NCBI GenBank assembly: GCA_029962745.1 | Contig: CM057169.1 | Location: 21,622,437-21,686,436, forward strand | Direction: 5' to 3' | Length of the DNA stretch: 64,000 bases | Origin: Echinometra lucunter | Lineage: Eukaryota; Echinodermata; Echinoidea; Camarodonta; Echinometridae | In this document: positions 37,212-48,086 of the stretch, piece by piece | Layout: each line of letters opens with the position of its first letter | Position numbering within the stretch: the first letter of the stretch is position 1 | The notes under the pieces: generated by a model | What the model was told of the DNA's origin: nothing | Databases searched by the model: none | Seen by the model: only the letters and a program-made list of their open reading frames with translations | Position numbers and translations under genes: made by a program

Positions 37212-37748
37212 TTAAACCTCTCTACTTCTCCATTTGCCCGGGGGGTAGTAGAGAGATGATCGGCAGTGTTTGATACCATACTTCTCTAGAAATTCAGTAA
37301 ACTCATGAGAAACAAACTGAGTACCATTATCTGATACAAGGTGAGTAGGAATCCCTTCTCTTGCAAATAGTGATTCTAACATGCTGATAACCACTCTACT
37401 TGTAACTGTGTTACAACATGCAACTTCTGGCCATTTACTGTGATAATCCATTACAACAATTGCATATTTTTGATCTGGAGGAGCCTTCTCAAATGGCCCT
37501 GTGATGTCTATACCAATCTTTTCCCAAGGCGAATCAGGAAATGGCACAGATTGCATGGGTGCATTATATGTGCGCTGTGACTTGTCATTTTCTCTACAAG
37601 TTGAACAGGTTTTGATAGCTTCTTCTACTACTCTATCCATTCCTTGAAACCAATAATCTTCCCGTAATCTAGACTTGGTACGTACAATGCCCTGGTGGGC
37701 AGAGTGTGCAAATTGAACTAGTTTTGCCTTGTAGTGTGGCAGGAACAA
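37212..37748 (-). CDS. Gypsy pol: integrase zinc-binding and catalytic core
   Basis: An HHCC-type zinc-binding region (HSAHQG, later CSTC) is followed by the DDE core: GIDITGPF gives the first Asp and SDNGTQF the second. The region expected to supply the catalytic Glu is disrupted near the end of the frame. It integrates retrotransposon cDNA. Confidence 0.85.
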   Translation of the reverse strand: MFLPHYKAKLVQFAHSAHQGIVRTKSRLREDYWFQGMDRVVEEAIKTCSTCRENDKSQRTYNAPMQSVPFPDSPWEKIGIDITGPFEKAPPDQKYAIVVMDYHSKWPEVACCNTVTSRVVISMLESLFAREGIPTHLVSDNGTQFVSHEFTEFLEKYGIKHCRSSLYYPPGKWRSREV

Positions 37749-37959
37749 CTATTCTATCACCCCTCATGACAACCTCATCAACAATGGAAAACTCGTCTCT
37801 GAGTACATACAATGGTCTCAACTCCTGAGATAAGGTGTGTTTTGCAGGCCAACCCTCTTCTACAAACTTCCTAACCTGAACCAAACTTGGATCTTCCTTA
37901 GTAGCTTTCTGTAATTCTAAGATCGAAATTGGGCACTCTACATCTAAACTAAGAACCAC
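37669..37959 (-). CDS. Gypsy pol: linker between RNase H and integrase
   Basis: This short frame has a segment (LRPLYVLRDEFSIVDEVVMRGD) of the type that precedes the zinc-binding domain in gypsy integrases. A frameshift near 37740 separates it from the integrase frame. Confidence 0.6.
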   Translation of the reverse strand: MVLSLDVECPISILELQKATKEDPSLVQVRKFVEEGWPAKHTLSQELRPLYVLRDEFSIVDEVVMRGDRIVVPATLQGKTSSICTLCPPGHCTYQV

Positions 37960-38142
37960 TTCCTCCTCTCCTCTTCCTCATCTTCTCCATCTACATGATC
38001 TACTGAAGACTGATTTTGAGGCAGTCTTGACAATGCATCTGCTACAAAGTTATCTTTGCCATCTTATACTCCACATGATAGTCAAAGTGCAACAGTTTGG
38101 CATACCATCCTGCTATTCGCATAGGTTTGTCTTCCAGTACCC

Positions 38143-38496
38143 CTAGCATTTAACAATGTCACTAAGGGCCTTATGATCTGTCATTAATGTGAAATGTCGA
38201 CCCCAAAGGTAAGTATACCACTTCATACATGCCCAAGTGCAAGCAAGAGCTTCTTTCTCACCTGTAGAGTATTTTCTTTCTGCAGGTGTCAATGATCTTG
38301 ATGCAAATGCGACTGGTATTTCTCTACCATTCTTTACTTGACTCAGTACCGCACCTAGACCATAGTCTGAAGCATCAGTTGTTACAACAGTAGGAAGGTT
38401 AGGATTGAAAAACTTGAGTACTACCTTCTGAGCAATAACTTCCTTAATCTTATCGTATGCATTCTGTTGCTCTACAACCCCATACAAATGGAACAT
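38143..38496 (-). CDS. Gypsy pol: RNase H
   Basis: VTTDASDYGLGAVLSQ contains the first catalytic Asp of gypsy-type RNase H. SRSLTPAERKYSTGEKEALA contributes the Glu, and MTDHKAL a second Asp. It is offset in frame from the RT upstream by an interruption near 38480. Confidence 0.85.
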   Translation of the reverse strand: MFHLYGVVEQQNAYDKIKEVIAQKVVLKFFNPNLPTVVTTDASDYGLGAVLSQVKNGREIPVAFASRSLTPAERKYSTGEKEALACTWACMKWYTYLWGRHFTLMTDHKALSDIVKC

Positions 38497-39421
38497 CCTT
38501 ACGTAATAAACATCTCAAAGGTTCTACTACTGTGGCATAATTCTCAACAAATTTAGCATAGTAATTTGTCAACCCTAGAGCAGATCTAAGCGCCCCCACG
38601 TCTGTGGGTGCTGGTGCCTTCAGAATGGCAGCAATATGGTCATCATCGGGCGATATTCCCTCACTACTGACTGAATGACCTAAGTAACTTAACTCAGTTA
38701 GGTGAAACTTACATTTCTTATTGTTCAGACGAAGTCCAACATTTTGCATCCGAGTGAGAACATCTGTTAAGCGTTTGTCATGCTCAGTCTTGTCTTTCCC
38801 GTATACAATGACATCGTCCAAGTAGCACTGTACACCAGGTAAACCTGCTAGGATAGAAGTCATCATCTTCTGGAAGGTCGATGGAGCGGATGCTAATCCG
38901 AAACAGACTCTCTTGTATCTGAACAACCCGTCGTGAGTAATGAATGCAGTCAAATCACGGCTCTCTTCAGCTAACTCCAACTGATGATAAGCTGATGCAA
39001 GATCCAGCTTAGAGAAAACTGATGATCCTTCCAATTCACAAAACAATTCTGCGATATCTGGCAATGGAAAACGATCTACGACAATCGCTTTATTTACTTC
39101 TCGTAAATCTACGCACAATCGAATCTCTCCAGATTTTTTTGTGCTCACGACAATGGGTGACACCCACTCACTAGCATCAATTTTCTCAATTACACCCGCT
39201 TCTTCGAGACGTTTTAACTCCTGGGAGACGCGATCCTTCACTGCTAACGGCAATCGACGTAGCTTTTGTTGAACCGGTGGATAATCAGGCTTGACCTTGA
39301 TACGATGCTGGTAGTTTTTCGCGAAGCCAAGACCCGGCGAAAAGAGATCTTGAAACTCCTTCTCCACGGAGTTTACATGCACTGGAAGCCTCTGCTGGTG
39401 TTGTCGATGGGGCAACATCAT
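38450..39421 (-). CDS. Gypsy pol: reverse transcriptase
   Basis: RT palm and finger motifs are intact: SPIVVSTKKSGEIRLCVDLR, FPLPDI, FSKLDLASAYHQ and the catalytic YLDDVIVYG, followed by FHLTELSYLGH. It copies element RNA into DNA. A stop separates it from the protease frame just upstream. Confidence 0.92.
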   Translation of the reverse strand: MMLPHRQHQQRLPVHVNSVEKEFQDLFSPGLGFAKNYQHRIKVKPDYPPVQQKLRRLPLAVKDRVSQELKRLEEAGVIEKIDASEWVSPIVVSTKKSGEIRLCVDLREVNKAIVVDRFPLPDIAELFCELEGSSVFSKLDLASAYHQLELAEESRDLTAFITHDGLFRYKRVCFGLASAPSTFQKMMTSILAGLPGVQCYLDDVIVYGKDKTEHDKRLTDVLTRMQNVGLRLNNKKCKFHLTELSYLGHSVSSEGISPDDDHIAAILKAPAPTDVGALRSALGLTNYYAKFVENYATVVEPLRCLLRKDVPFVWGCRATECIR

Positions 39422-39426
39422 CTACG

Positions 39427-40074
39427 CTATCGACGTACGTAAGCACTTCCACCCTTGATTGTAAGATCTAGGTCCTCAATTAAATCAAGCCCTAACAATG
39501 CAGACCCCTTGTAGACAACATAAATAGTTGCATCCGTAGATCGTGTTCCGACCTTAGCTTTGGTATGAATCACTCCAGCCACCGGAATATTCCCTCGAGA
39601 ATATGCTCTAAGCTTGACTTTTGACGGCTGTAATGCTTCCATCACAAAATGCTTCTTGTAAAAGCTCAGTGGTACGATGGAAACGCTTGATCCTGTGTCG
39701 ACCATCATCGAAATTGACTGATCTGCGAGCTTAACATCACATCTAATCTTCCGATTAAGAGCAGGAGTGTACACGTTGAAAACATTCATGGATGAGACCG
39801 ATCCACGAACTGACTTCTTACTACGACATACGTTTGCCCAATGGCCTAACTTCCCACAATTGTGGCACTTTGTTCCTGTAGCTTTGCAACTGTCATCAAA
39901 AGTGAGGTGATTGAAAGACCCACAATTTCTGCAACTCTGCTTTCTATCTTTGAAACTACGTTTCTGCTCCTTTTCCTTGTCCTTCCTTTGCTTGCTTCCG
40001 TAGCTCGTACACGTTTTCACTGGTGCTTTCACCTCCCTGAGATATAGCTCTTGCTTCTCGCTCTGCATCTTCAA
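39427..40074 (-). CDS. Gypsy gag C-terminus (zinc knuckles) and protease
   Basis: Two zinc knuckles are present, CRNCGSFNHLTFDDSC and the canonical CHNCGKLGHWANVC. An aspartic protease active site, MVDTGSSVSIVPLSFY, follows. The N-terminal gag region is in a different, overlapping frame. Confidence 0.9.
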   Translation of the reverse strand: MKMQSEKQELYLREVKAPVKTCTSYGSKQRKDKEKEQKRSFKDRKQSCRNCGSFNHLTFDDSCKATGTKCHNCGKLGHWANVCRSKKSVRGSVSSMNVFNVYTPALNRKIRCDVKLADQSISMMVDTGSSVSIVPLSFYKKHFVMEALQPSKVKLRAYSRGNIPVAGVIHTKAKVGTRSTDATIYVVYKGSALLGLDLIEDLDLTIKGGSAYVRR

Positions 40075-40612
40075 TACAGCTACTGAGATCGAGAACCTTC
40101 TTTAAAGTTAAGTCAGGTTCAAGTAGAAGCCGCTCACGTATTCTTTCGCTACAACCACCTTCAACAACCTGATCACGAATCATCTCCTCCTTTAGCCCCC
40201 CGAAAGAACAATGTGTTACAAGTTCCTGTAATGCTGTGACGAACTGCAGCACTGTTTCATCAGATCTCTGCTTTCTTTTTCTGAACCTATATCGTTCAGC
40301 TACCACATTCACTCTAGGAACAAAATATGCTTCGATATCTGTCATAGCTTTTTCGTAAACATCAGTCGAGGTTTGCGAACCAGTTGCAGTTGACGTCTCT
40401 GTTGACGACTCTGTGGAGGAGTGTAGAGAATAAAACACTCTCTGGCCTTCCGACCCCAAACAGTGTAACAACAGTGCCTTCTTTCTTTCTGGGTGAAATT
40501 CATTGCTACCTGTCGCTAACATATAGTTTTCAAATTGCTGTTTCCACAAGTTCCATGGAGTTGCTGGAGGGCCGGGTGAAGGCAAAAAGCATGAAGGTGG
40601 TGGAATTGACAT
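39956..40612 (-). CDS. Gypsy gag N-terminal part
   Basis: The start is at 40612, about 50 bp inside the right LTR. The protein opens with a Pro-rich tail and WNLWKQQFENYMLATG, like the retrotransposon gag domain. It forms the particle that packages element RNA. A frame change near 39980-40000 separates it from the zinc-knuckle frame. Confidence 0.8.
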   Translation of the reverse strand: MSIPPPSCFLPSPGPPATPWNLWKQQFENYMLATGSNEFHPERKKALLLHCLGSEGQRVFYSLHSSTESSTETSTATGSQTSTDVYEKAMTDIEAYFVPRVNVVAERYRFRKRKQRSDETVLQFVTALQELVTHCSFGGLKEEMIRDQVVEGGCSERIRERLLLEPDLTLKKVLDLSSCIEDAEREARAISQGGESTSENVYELRKQAKEGQGKGAET

Positions 40613-40662
40613 TTTGAAGTCAGTTTACTAGATCCGAAATCCAAATCCTCGTCGCCAAATTA

Positions 40663-41040
40663 TGTAATGTTGTTGAAATAACATAAGAGCCAATGTAGAC
40701 AACAGATATAGTGAATTTAAGTCTTGACTCTCTGAGTCCCGTTTAATGTCTGATTCAATGTTGTACATTTAGGTGTGGCTTCGCTCAAGCACGATAGTCA
40801 ATTCAATAGCTCAACTTAAACATGTAAGATTACAATGTATGCAGTAAATAACCAGGTGGTGACCTGAATATCTTAACTGTTCATGCACAACATTACTTTG
40901 AATAAATTATAGTTGCATCAATGATTGTATACACAACATTCTCCCCCTTGTCAAACTTGAACAGAGTATAGTGGTGACATAACAACACAAGAAACTTTCA
41001 AACTGATTATTCTATGTACCTGCAATATCTCTCCAAACTT
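40663..41040 (-). repeat. 5' LTR of the gypsy element
   Basis: This LTR is nearly identical to 35921-36297, with one extra A near 40905. It ends at ctccaaactt and lacks the aaca that closes the other LTR. Confidence 0.9.
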
Positions 41041-41514
41041 TCATGGGCGTATAAGCATAAAAATTCATTTTTAAAAATTGCAAGCATTACCTTCGAGGCA
41101 AATGAGAATAATCCTCGTTTTATCCTTCTTGATATTTTCATTAAAAAGGTGATTTTTATATTTTGTATTATTCATCAGTTTAATATACTTTGTTTATTTA
41201 GTCATATTTATCTCCTATCCTTTGTGCTCTTCTATGTGTGCGTGTGGGCGTGTGTGTGTGTGTGTGTGTGTGTATTCTGTGGAAAGTGTATCTGCTGTAT
41301 ACCATCATGAAACGTCTATTCAACAGATATCTGTGAAATTGGAAACACATGCAGTGAGAAAGGAGACAGAGAAAGAAATAAAGAGAAGACAAACTAAGAG
41401 GGAGAGAGAGGCAGAGAAAAAGAGATATACAGGTTGAGAGACTGCAGCAGTGAATGAAAGGGATCAGCAGAAGATAATGCAAAATTATGCCAAAAAAAGA
41501 CAGGAAAACGAGAT

Positions 41515-41805
41515 ATGGGGACATTTTACCAAAAAAATTAGCAGACAAGCAAAAAAAAAAAGGCCTTCAGCAATTTTCACGTGTATTTTACACGAAAAAT
41601 TAGCGTTTTACCCCCCCCCCCCCCAAAAAAAAAAAAAATCGCTTTGTACCCCAGAAATTCGTGGGAAGCAAAAAAGCCGAAACTATGCTAAAATCATGCC
41701 AAATGATATCAAATTATGCTAAAAATAAAAAATATGCTGAAATTATGCCAAAAGGGGATCAAATTATGCTAAGAAGCATAATCATGCTAACTCTGGCAAC
41801 AATGG
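41515..41805. repeat. Dispersed AT-rich repeat with C/A run
   Basis: This block shares its layout with 50085-50280: a C-run then an A-run, ttgtaccccagaaa, and then repeated aaattatgctaaaat motifs. It fills the position held by the palindrome's left arm in unit 1. Confidence 0.65.
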
Positions 41806-42760
41806 ACTGCAGAAAAGGGAAAAGGGATTATCTATCTTTAAAATATAAAAGAATAGAGAGAATTATGAAAGAGGAGAGAGTTAGAAGATATAGAGGTTGT
41901 TTCATATAGCATTGTCTTTTCCATGTATAGTTATACACTTTTCTTTTTGATTGTTATTAATATTACATGGTCAGCGGACTTTTGTCATGTATCTTTTTTT
42001 TAAACAATAAAATCGTAAATGAATTGAATTTAAATGAAAATGGGAAAAAGAGGGAGAAGGAGGAAAAAAGCAAGGAGGGTGATAACAAACTTGAGGAGAG
42101 CCGTCCCCCTTTTCGCCTCTGAAAATGTCCCCTCCCTTCCCTGGCATAAACCGAGAAGTACAATTGTAGGCAAGGGAATGATATGTGATCCCGGCATAAA
42201 ATAAGATTAATAATTGATTTATTGATATTACGGGTCCGCCCACTTGACCGAAGGCCCGCGAAGCCGACTTTTCTCGTATCGTATTTAATAATGCGCTATC
42301 GGTATATAAAATAATTATGTCTCCTTTAGCATGTTTAGAACTCGTTTCCGGATTTCACACACCTTCAATGAAAAACTTTCCGCTTCCCTTTAATACTTAT
42401 TAAACTTCCTTCTGGCACAGGAATTGGTCAGAGCGGTGTGATATAATAGACTACAATTTGCTATTTTCGGCCTCGCGGGCCTTCGGTGAAGTGGGTTGTC
42501 ACCGAGATATTTAATATTTTTTTTAATATACTCTCACTAAAATCAGTGGATTAAAAAAGTCTGGTTTCGATTCGACAGTTACAAGTGATGTGTAAGTTGA
42601 ATTGTTATAATATTTTACAGGTATAATGGCAAAATTTCTATAGGAGTTTGCTCAAACAGCAGCTTTCCTTTTTCATTTTCTTCCATGTATTTGTTCAATT
42701 CATTTATTGTTTGAAAGAGAGTAAGAGAGAGAAATAGAGCGATACGTTTGTGAAAATAAT

Positions 42761-43260
42761 NNNNNNNNNNNNNNNNNNNNNNNNNNNNNNNNNNNNNNNN
42801 NNNNNNNNNNNNNNNNNNNNNNNNNNNNNNNNNNNNNNNNNNNNNNNNNNNNNNNNNNNNNNNNNNNNNNNNNNNNNNNNNNNNNNNNNNNNNNNNNNNN
42901 NNNNNNNNNNNNNNNNNNNNNNNNNNNNNNNNNNNNNNNNNNNNNNNNNNNNNNNNNNNNNNNNNNNNNNNNNNNNNNNNNNNNNNNNNNNNNNNNNNNN
43001 NNNNNNNNNNNNNNNNNNNNNNNNNNNNNNNNNNNNNNNNNNNNNNNNNNNNNNNNNNNNNNNNNNNNNNNNNNNNNNNNNNNNNNNNNNNNNNNNNNNN
43101 NNNNNNNNNNNNNNNNNNNNNNNNNNNNNNNNNNNNNNNNNNNNNNNNNNNNNNNNNNNNNNNNNNNNNNNNNNNNNNNNNNNNNNNNNNNNNNNNNNNN
43201 NNNNNNNNNNNNNNNNNNNNNNNNNNNNNNNNNNNNNNNNNNNNNNNNNNNNNNNNNNNN
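42761..43260. other. Assembly gap of exactly 500 N
   Basis: No sequence is given. Alignment with unit 1 predicts that the missing piece corresponds to about 20942-25510, including the LAMP promoter and exons 1-2. Confidence 0.99.
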
Positions 43261-43631
43261 TCCCTCCTTTCTCTCACGTATAAAATGTATTCATCTGCAC
43301 TTCATCAATGGTCCGTTATAAATGCTATATTTGTTATATTTATTATAATGTCTGGCATTGTGTTTACTTTATTAGATAAATAATTTTTACTGTAAACTCA
43401 CATTTTTAGTCTTCGGACTTTTGTTCAAGATGAAATAAACCATATTGAATTTGAATTTGAATTTGAATTTGAATCAAACTGAAATATATATATATATATA
43501 TTTTCATGTGGTCATATTGCGAAAATAATGGTCTTTGATTAGGCACTCCTTCATGCATAATTGTCACAATTACATTTTTGAATGTCACATCAGGTTCATT
43601 TCTTAACATTTCTATGATTTTAAGACCTGTT

Positions 43632-43754
43632 GGGCCCTGTTTCATAAAACTTCTTATCAGTTGCCATAACTGTTATAAGCTACTGAAATCCTTGCATCTG
43701 ATTGGCTGAGAGCAAATTTGTCATAGAAATGATAAGTTTTATGAAACAGGGCCC
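43632..43754. mobile_element. Palindromic MITE (GGGCCCTGTTTCATAAAACT ends)
   Basis: This 123-bp element has perfect ends, gggccctgtttcataaaact and its reverse complement, around a core containing ctgttataagctactgaa and ctgattggctgagagca. Confidence 0.85.
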
Positions 43755-43929
43755 TGAAGGTATACTCATGCTTTTGTGTACAACTTAAACAACTTTTCCA
43801 GCTGCTTTGATATGGTTTCTTTCATAGTGTAATTTTACAAGGACTCAACTTTATCTTGAATTGTATGGTATTAATTTGGATGCAGAACTTTAGCCTTCAA
43901 TATCTGTGACCTTCTTTTTACAATGAAAG

Positions 43930-46900
43930 TGACCACAACTGCCCCAGAAGTCAGATGGAAGGTAAAGGACAAGAATGGGACGCTGTGTATGCTGATGGAC
44001 TTTGATGGAACAATAACTTACGTAGGTTTACCTTGTATTTTCTGAATATTTCGCCCCCTCTTGCACAGGATCCTGGTCCTCGTTTCATAAAACTTGTTAT
44101 CAATAACAAGTTGCGATAACTGTTATAAGCTACTGAATTCCTTGCATCTGATTAGCTGAGAGCAGGTTTGTCATAGAAATGTGGCATTTGTTACTGATAA
44201 CAAGTTTGATGAAATGGGGCCCTGGGGAGCATTTCCTGAAGTGTCTTGTAAGTGCTTCGTACTAACAGCTGTTATAAGCTACTGAAGTCCTTGTATCTGA
44301 TTGGCTGAGAGCATACATGTATTTGTCAGAAAAAATCACTGACAAGACACTTCATGAATCGGTCCCCAGGATCCACCTGTATGTTGTATGAATAGCATGT
44401 AGGTCAAGGTTGAATGTGAAGTAACCGCAGGTCAGTTGTCAGTCAGATATATGTCTTACAATCAACTTTTGATCAAGTCTAGTTACTAAAGGCCACGTGA
44501 CCAGGGTTCTCACTAGAAAAAAATCCACACACGGTTCCCACTCTGCGCAAAGCGTGGAAGTTTCGGAAGTTTTACGGAATAACACCTAAAGTTAGGTGTG
44601 GCGGCAGTATATGCTATAGTAAAAGGATGAAAAAATACTTCTTGGTAAGCAGGAGTTGTCTACTAAAGGCATAAAAGTAAAAATACATTGCCAAAAAGCA
44701 AAACAATCTGTGACATTTATCGTTATTGTTACGAATATATACTCCAATATTTTTTTACCCCTGTTGCCACGCATGGTGCAGCAATTTCACACATGGTTCT
44801 TCCTTGTCTGAAACCCTTTACGCATGGTATTGGAACCATGGGTGTTATGTACTGGCGAGAACCATGCACATGACCTAATATGATAAATCATAAAAAACAT
44901 ACATCATATTTTGAAAGAAATACAATCAGAATTACCCTGGATGTCTTTGCCTCACAGAAGAATGGCATACATCCAATACCTCCATCTGCTTCCATCGTAA
45001 GATCCTCGTGTGAGTCGGCAGCTCTGTCAAAGTTTGTGCTGGAGTTCAGTGATGGCGAAATCAATCTTTGGCAGTTGACTCTGAATTTTACAATGACAAA
45101 GAGCTCCTTCAAGCTAAGCAAAGTGATGCTGAGTTTGTATGTTTCCAATGGTAAGTATTAGTATTGATATATAAAATGAATATCCTAAAGTAATTTGTAA
45201 AGAAATTTTCAGCATTACTTGCAGTGTTAAAGATCATATATGTTGGATCTGTAATGAAAATCACACGTCAAAAAAAAAAATTGAAACCAGCAGGATTCGA
45301 ACCTATCCTCTTCTGCTTGCCGAGCAGTGACTTAACCACCAGGGGTGGTATTTTGAACACCAAAACCAAGATTAACCGAACCTTTTTCAGCTATTTTCCA
45401 CCTCTGATAGCCTTTAGTTCATACAGGTAGGTTTTGTGAATGGTATTACCTTTACTGTATCAATCTCAGTGTTGGTGTTATCTCATTCTGAAGCAATTCC
45501 ACCTTGAAAGCAAAAAATCAGCCAATTTCAGATTTATAGTAAATAGCCAAATCCTTGAAGTAAAGGGGGTAGCCAATGCTGAAACAATGTTAGTTCATTT
45601 AAAAGAGCATGATTTTATTAGCAGAAAATCATCTGCCTAAATTTTTTTTAAAAGTCGTGTTGCCAAGGAAACCCCCAAATGTGGTAAGATTTCAGGATAT
45701 TTTTGACCCCTCATCCGTGACCCAGTTCAACTGGGTACCCACTTTGATGTCAAAATGACGTCAAAGTGGGTACCTTGTCACGCAGTCCTAGCAAAATGCG
45801 CGCAAGGTATAATACAAATTGTACAGCACAACTGCAGTGCACGAAGCTGGGTACCCACTTTCACGTCATACCTCATACTCAAATTTTTTGGTCAACTCTT
45901 GACTTTTTATGAGAAAATTGGCCAAAATACATTGATTTTGATTGAAAGTCATCAAATTTTTAATGTTATTCTTCTTGGAATTCTATTCTCGATCATATAT
46001 CAAAAAAAAATTTACCATTGTGTAATCACTTTAAAAGAAGCTGAAAATAAGAATTCCTCCATCTTAATCGGTAGTGATATAATGCATGTGTGATTTTACA
46101 GGACATTTATTGCTGTTTGGAAATGACACCATTTTCTGGTAATTCCTTTACTGTGGTACTGGTAAATATACCACAATATCATGAATCTAAGTAGAAAATT
46201 GTTGGAATGGAAGTGTTCATTTGAAAGAATGAGCATATTTGCAGACTACTAAATGGTGAGAAGGGAGGCAGAGTAAAAAATTAGCACACAAACTCTAGAA
46301 GTGTGAGCTACAAATCTCTGATTTGTAATTCCATTAACCGTGGAATTGCCCTCTGTTGAAAGCTATGAATAACAAATATCCCCATTTCTTTCAATCACCT
46401 TCCCTTTTCTAGTGCTGGAAGTGTATGGTTATGAAGAGAAGGCCTTCTTTGACGTTCCTGATGGCGACTACTACAAGTGTAACTACCTCAACATGAGTGC
46501 TCCCCCATTCCAGATTAACCTGACAGAGCCTGTTTTGCAGCCATTCGTGAAGAAAACTAAGGGAGGTGACAACCTGGGGCAAGGTAAGGGGAAAATGTTT
46601 TCATTCTTTGGTCTATGTCCCACAACTCCCACCAAGCACGACATGGTTTGTTGATATAACTATTTTTTAATGAATTTTTTTCACATTTACTTTAAAAACC
46701 AAATGCAACATAATGAACAGAAAACATGGGAGGTGACAACCTGGGGCAAGGTAAGGGGAAAATGTTTTCATTCTTTGGTCTATGTCCCACAACTCCCACC
46801 AAGCACGACATGGTTTGTTGATATAACTATTTTTTAATGAATTTTTTTCACATTTACTTTAAAAACCAAATGCAACATAATGAACAGAAAACATGATTAA

Positions 46901-48037
46901 TATATTGTCAAAGTAAAGTGATTACATTATTCGGATTTAATGTAAATGAAATCATAAAGAAGAATTGTCATGAAAGCAAAGCTTGTGGGCATCACAGTCC
47001 AACACTAAACAAGGGAAATATCTACTGAAGGAAAAAAATGAATAATTTTGTTGTATTCATTGTAGCAGAATTGTATAAACCATAAATGCAAAATGAAATG
47101 TACAAGAAAATGACAGTAGATTATATTGAGGATGTTCAATGTAACATTTGTGTAGAAGAATTAATGGAGAGAATTAGGCAAAGGAACTATGTCTGATTGT
47201 GTGGTGAGGCTGAAAAATTAAAGAGGGTCACTACCATGTATTTAAAATTACTCAAAGAATTTGGCATATTCTTTGTCTCAAGAGCAACCATGAAGTTTCA
47301 AAAATATTCTACCAAAGGAAATTTATGAGAGGGGGAAAATAAACTAGGACCTTCAGGTCACTTTCGATACAAGGACTTCCATTGCAAGCGCTGAAATATG
47401 ATTAATGCTGGGCACCTCTGAGACCAGGGGTGGTGCTATGGGGGGGGGGGCAAGGGGGATGACACTGCAACCACTCCCCCTCTTTGATTTCTCAAGTAAC
47501 AAAAGAATAAAAGAGGAGAAAAAGAAAAAAAGGAGGAAAAAGAAGAAAAAGAAGAGGAAAAAGGAAGAAGAGTATGGGGAAAGAGAGGGCTGGGACATGC
47601 AACTAAATTATATAATACTCGTATTTGTTTATCCAAAACGTAAATACACTCTTCTGTGGGTCACCTTGTGCTGCCCCCTCCCCCCCCCCCCCTGTTAAAA
47701 TCCCCTGGCACTGCCCCTGTCTGAGACATTACTGTGAAGATCTATTGTCTTGCTTGTGTTTTAAATTTTGCGCCGTGGGAAAGCAGTCAAGCAGTATTCA
47801 CTCTTTGGACACAAAGCTCGCACCCCTCCTCTGTCGGTGGCATGCGAAGCCTACAATATCTGTACAAAATATATTGATTTCCCTGAAGGTGGCAGCATTC
47901 GCTTGCAATTGTTTATATACCTTATTCGACCGGCTTTCGTGTGCAATCATTTACTCCATAGCTTTGTATTGGAAATTGAATAGTAGTAGTAGTTAGTAGT
48001 AGTAGTAGTAGTAGTAGTTAGTAGTAGTAGTAGTAGT

Positions 48038-48086
<49 letters not shown>

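Larger units (their letters stand above)
35921..41040 (-). mobile_element. Ty3/gypsy LTR retrotransposon inserted in unit 2
   Basis: Two direct LTRs of about 380 bp (35921-36301 and 40663-41040) enclose minus-strand gag, protease, RT, RNase H and integrase, in the Ty3/gypsy order. The primer-binding-site-like stretch tggcgacgaggatttgga (minus strand) is just inside the right LTR at about 40640-40657. A purine tract ending near 36302 sits next to the left LTR. The LTRs differ by a single inserted base over about 377 bp, so the insertion is young. Unit 1 shows the empty site near 18260-18263 (aattggtttcatgggc). The outermost few bases of the right LTR seem to be missing, so the target duplication is not clean. 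Coding frames are interrupted several times. Confidence 0.93.
26499..43746 (+). repeat. Unit 2 of the redundant segment, probably the alternative haplotype
   Basis: This is collinear with 8652-25998. It begins next to what in unit 1 is a (GTT)n tract and rejoins unique sequence at 43747. Differences from unit 1: a gypsy retrotransposon at 35921-41040, shorter ATT microsatellites, no palindrome left arm, a 500-N gap replacing the region from 20942 to about 25510, and many one-base indels. Confidence 0.88.
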
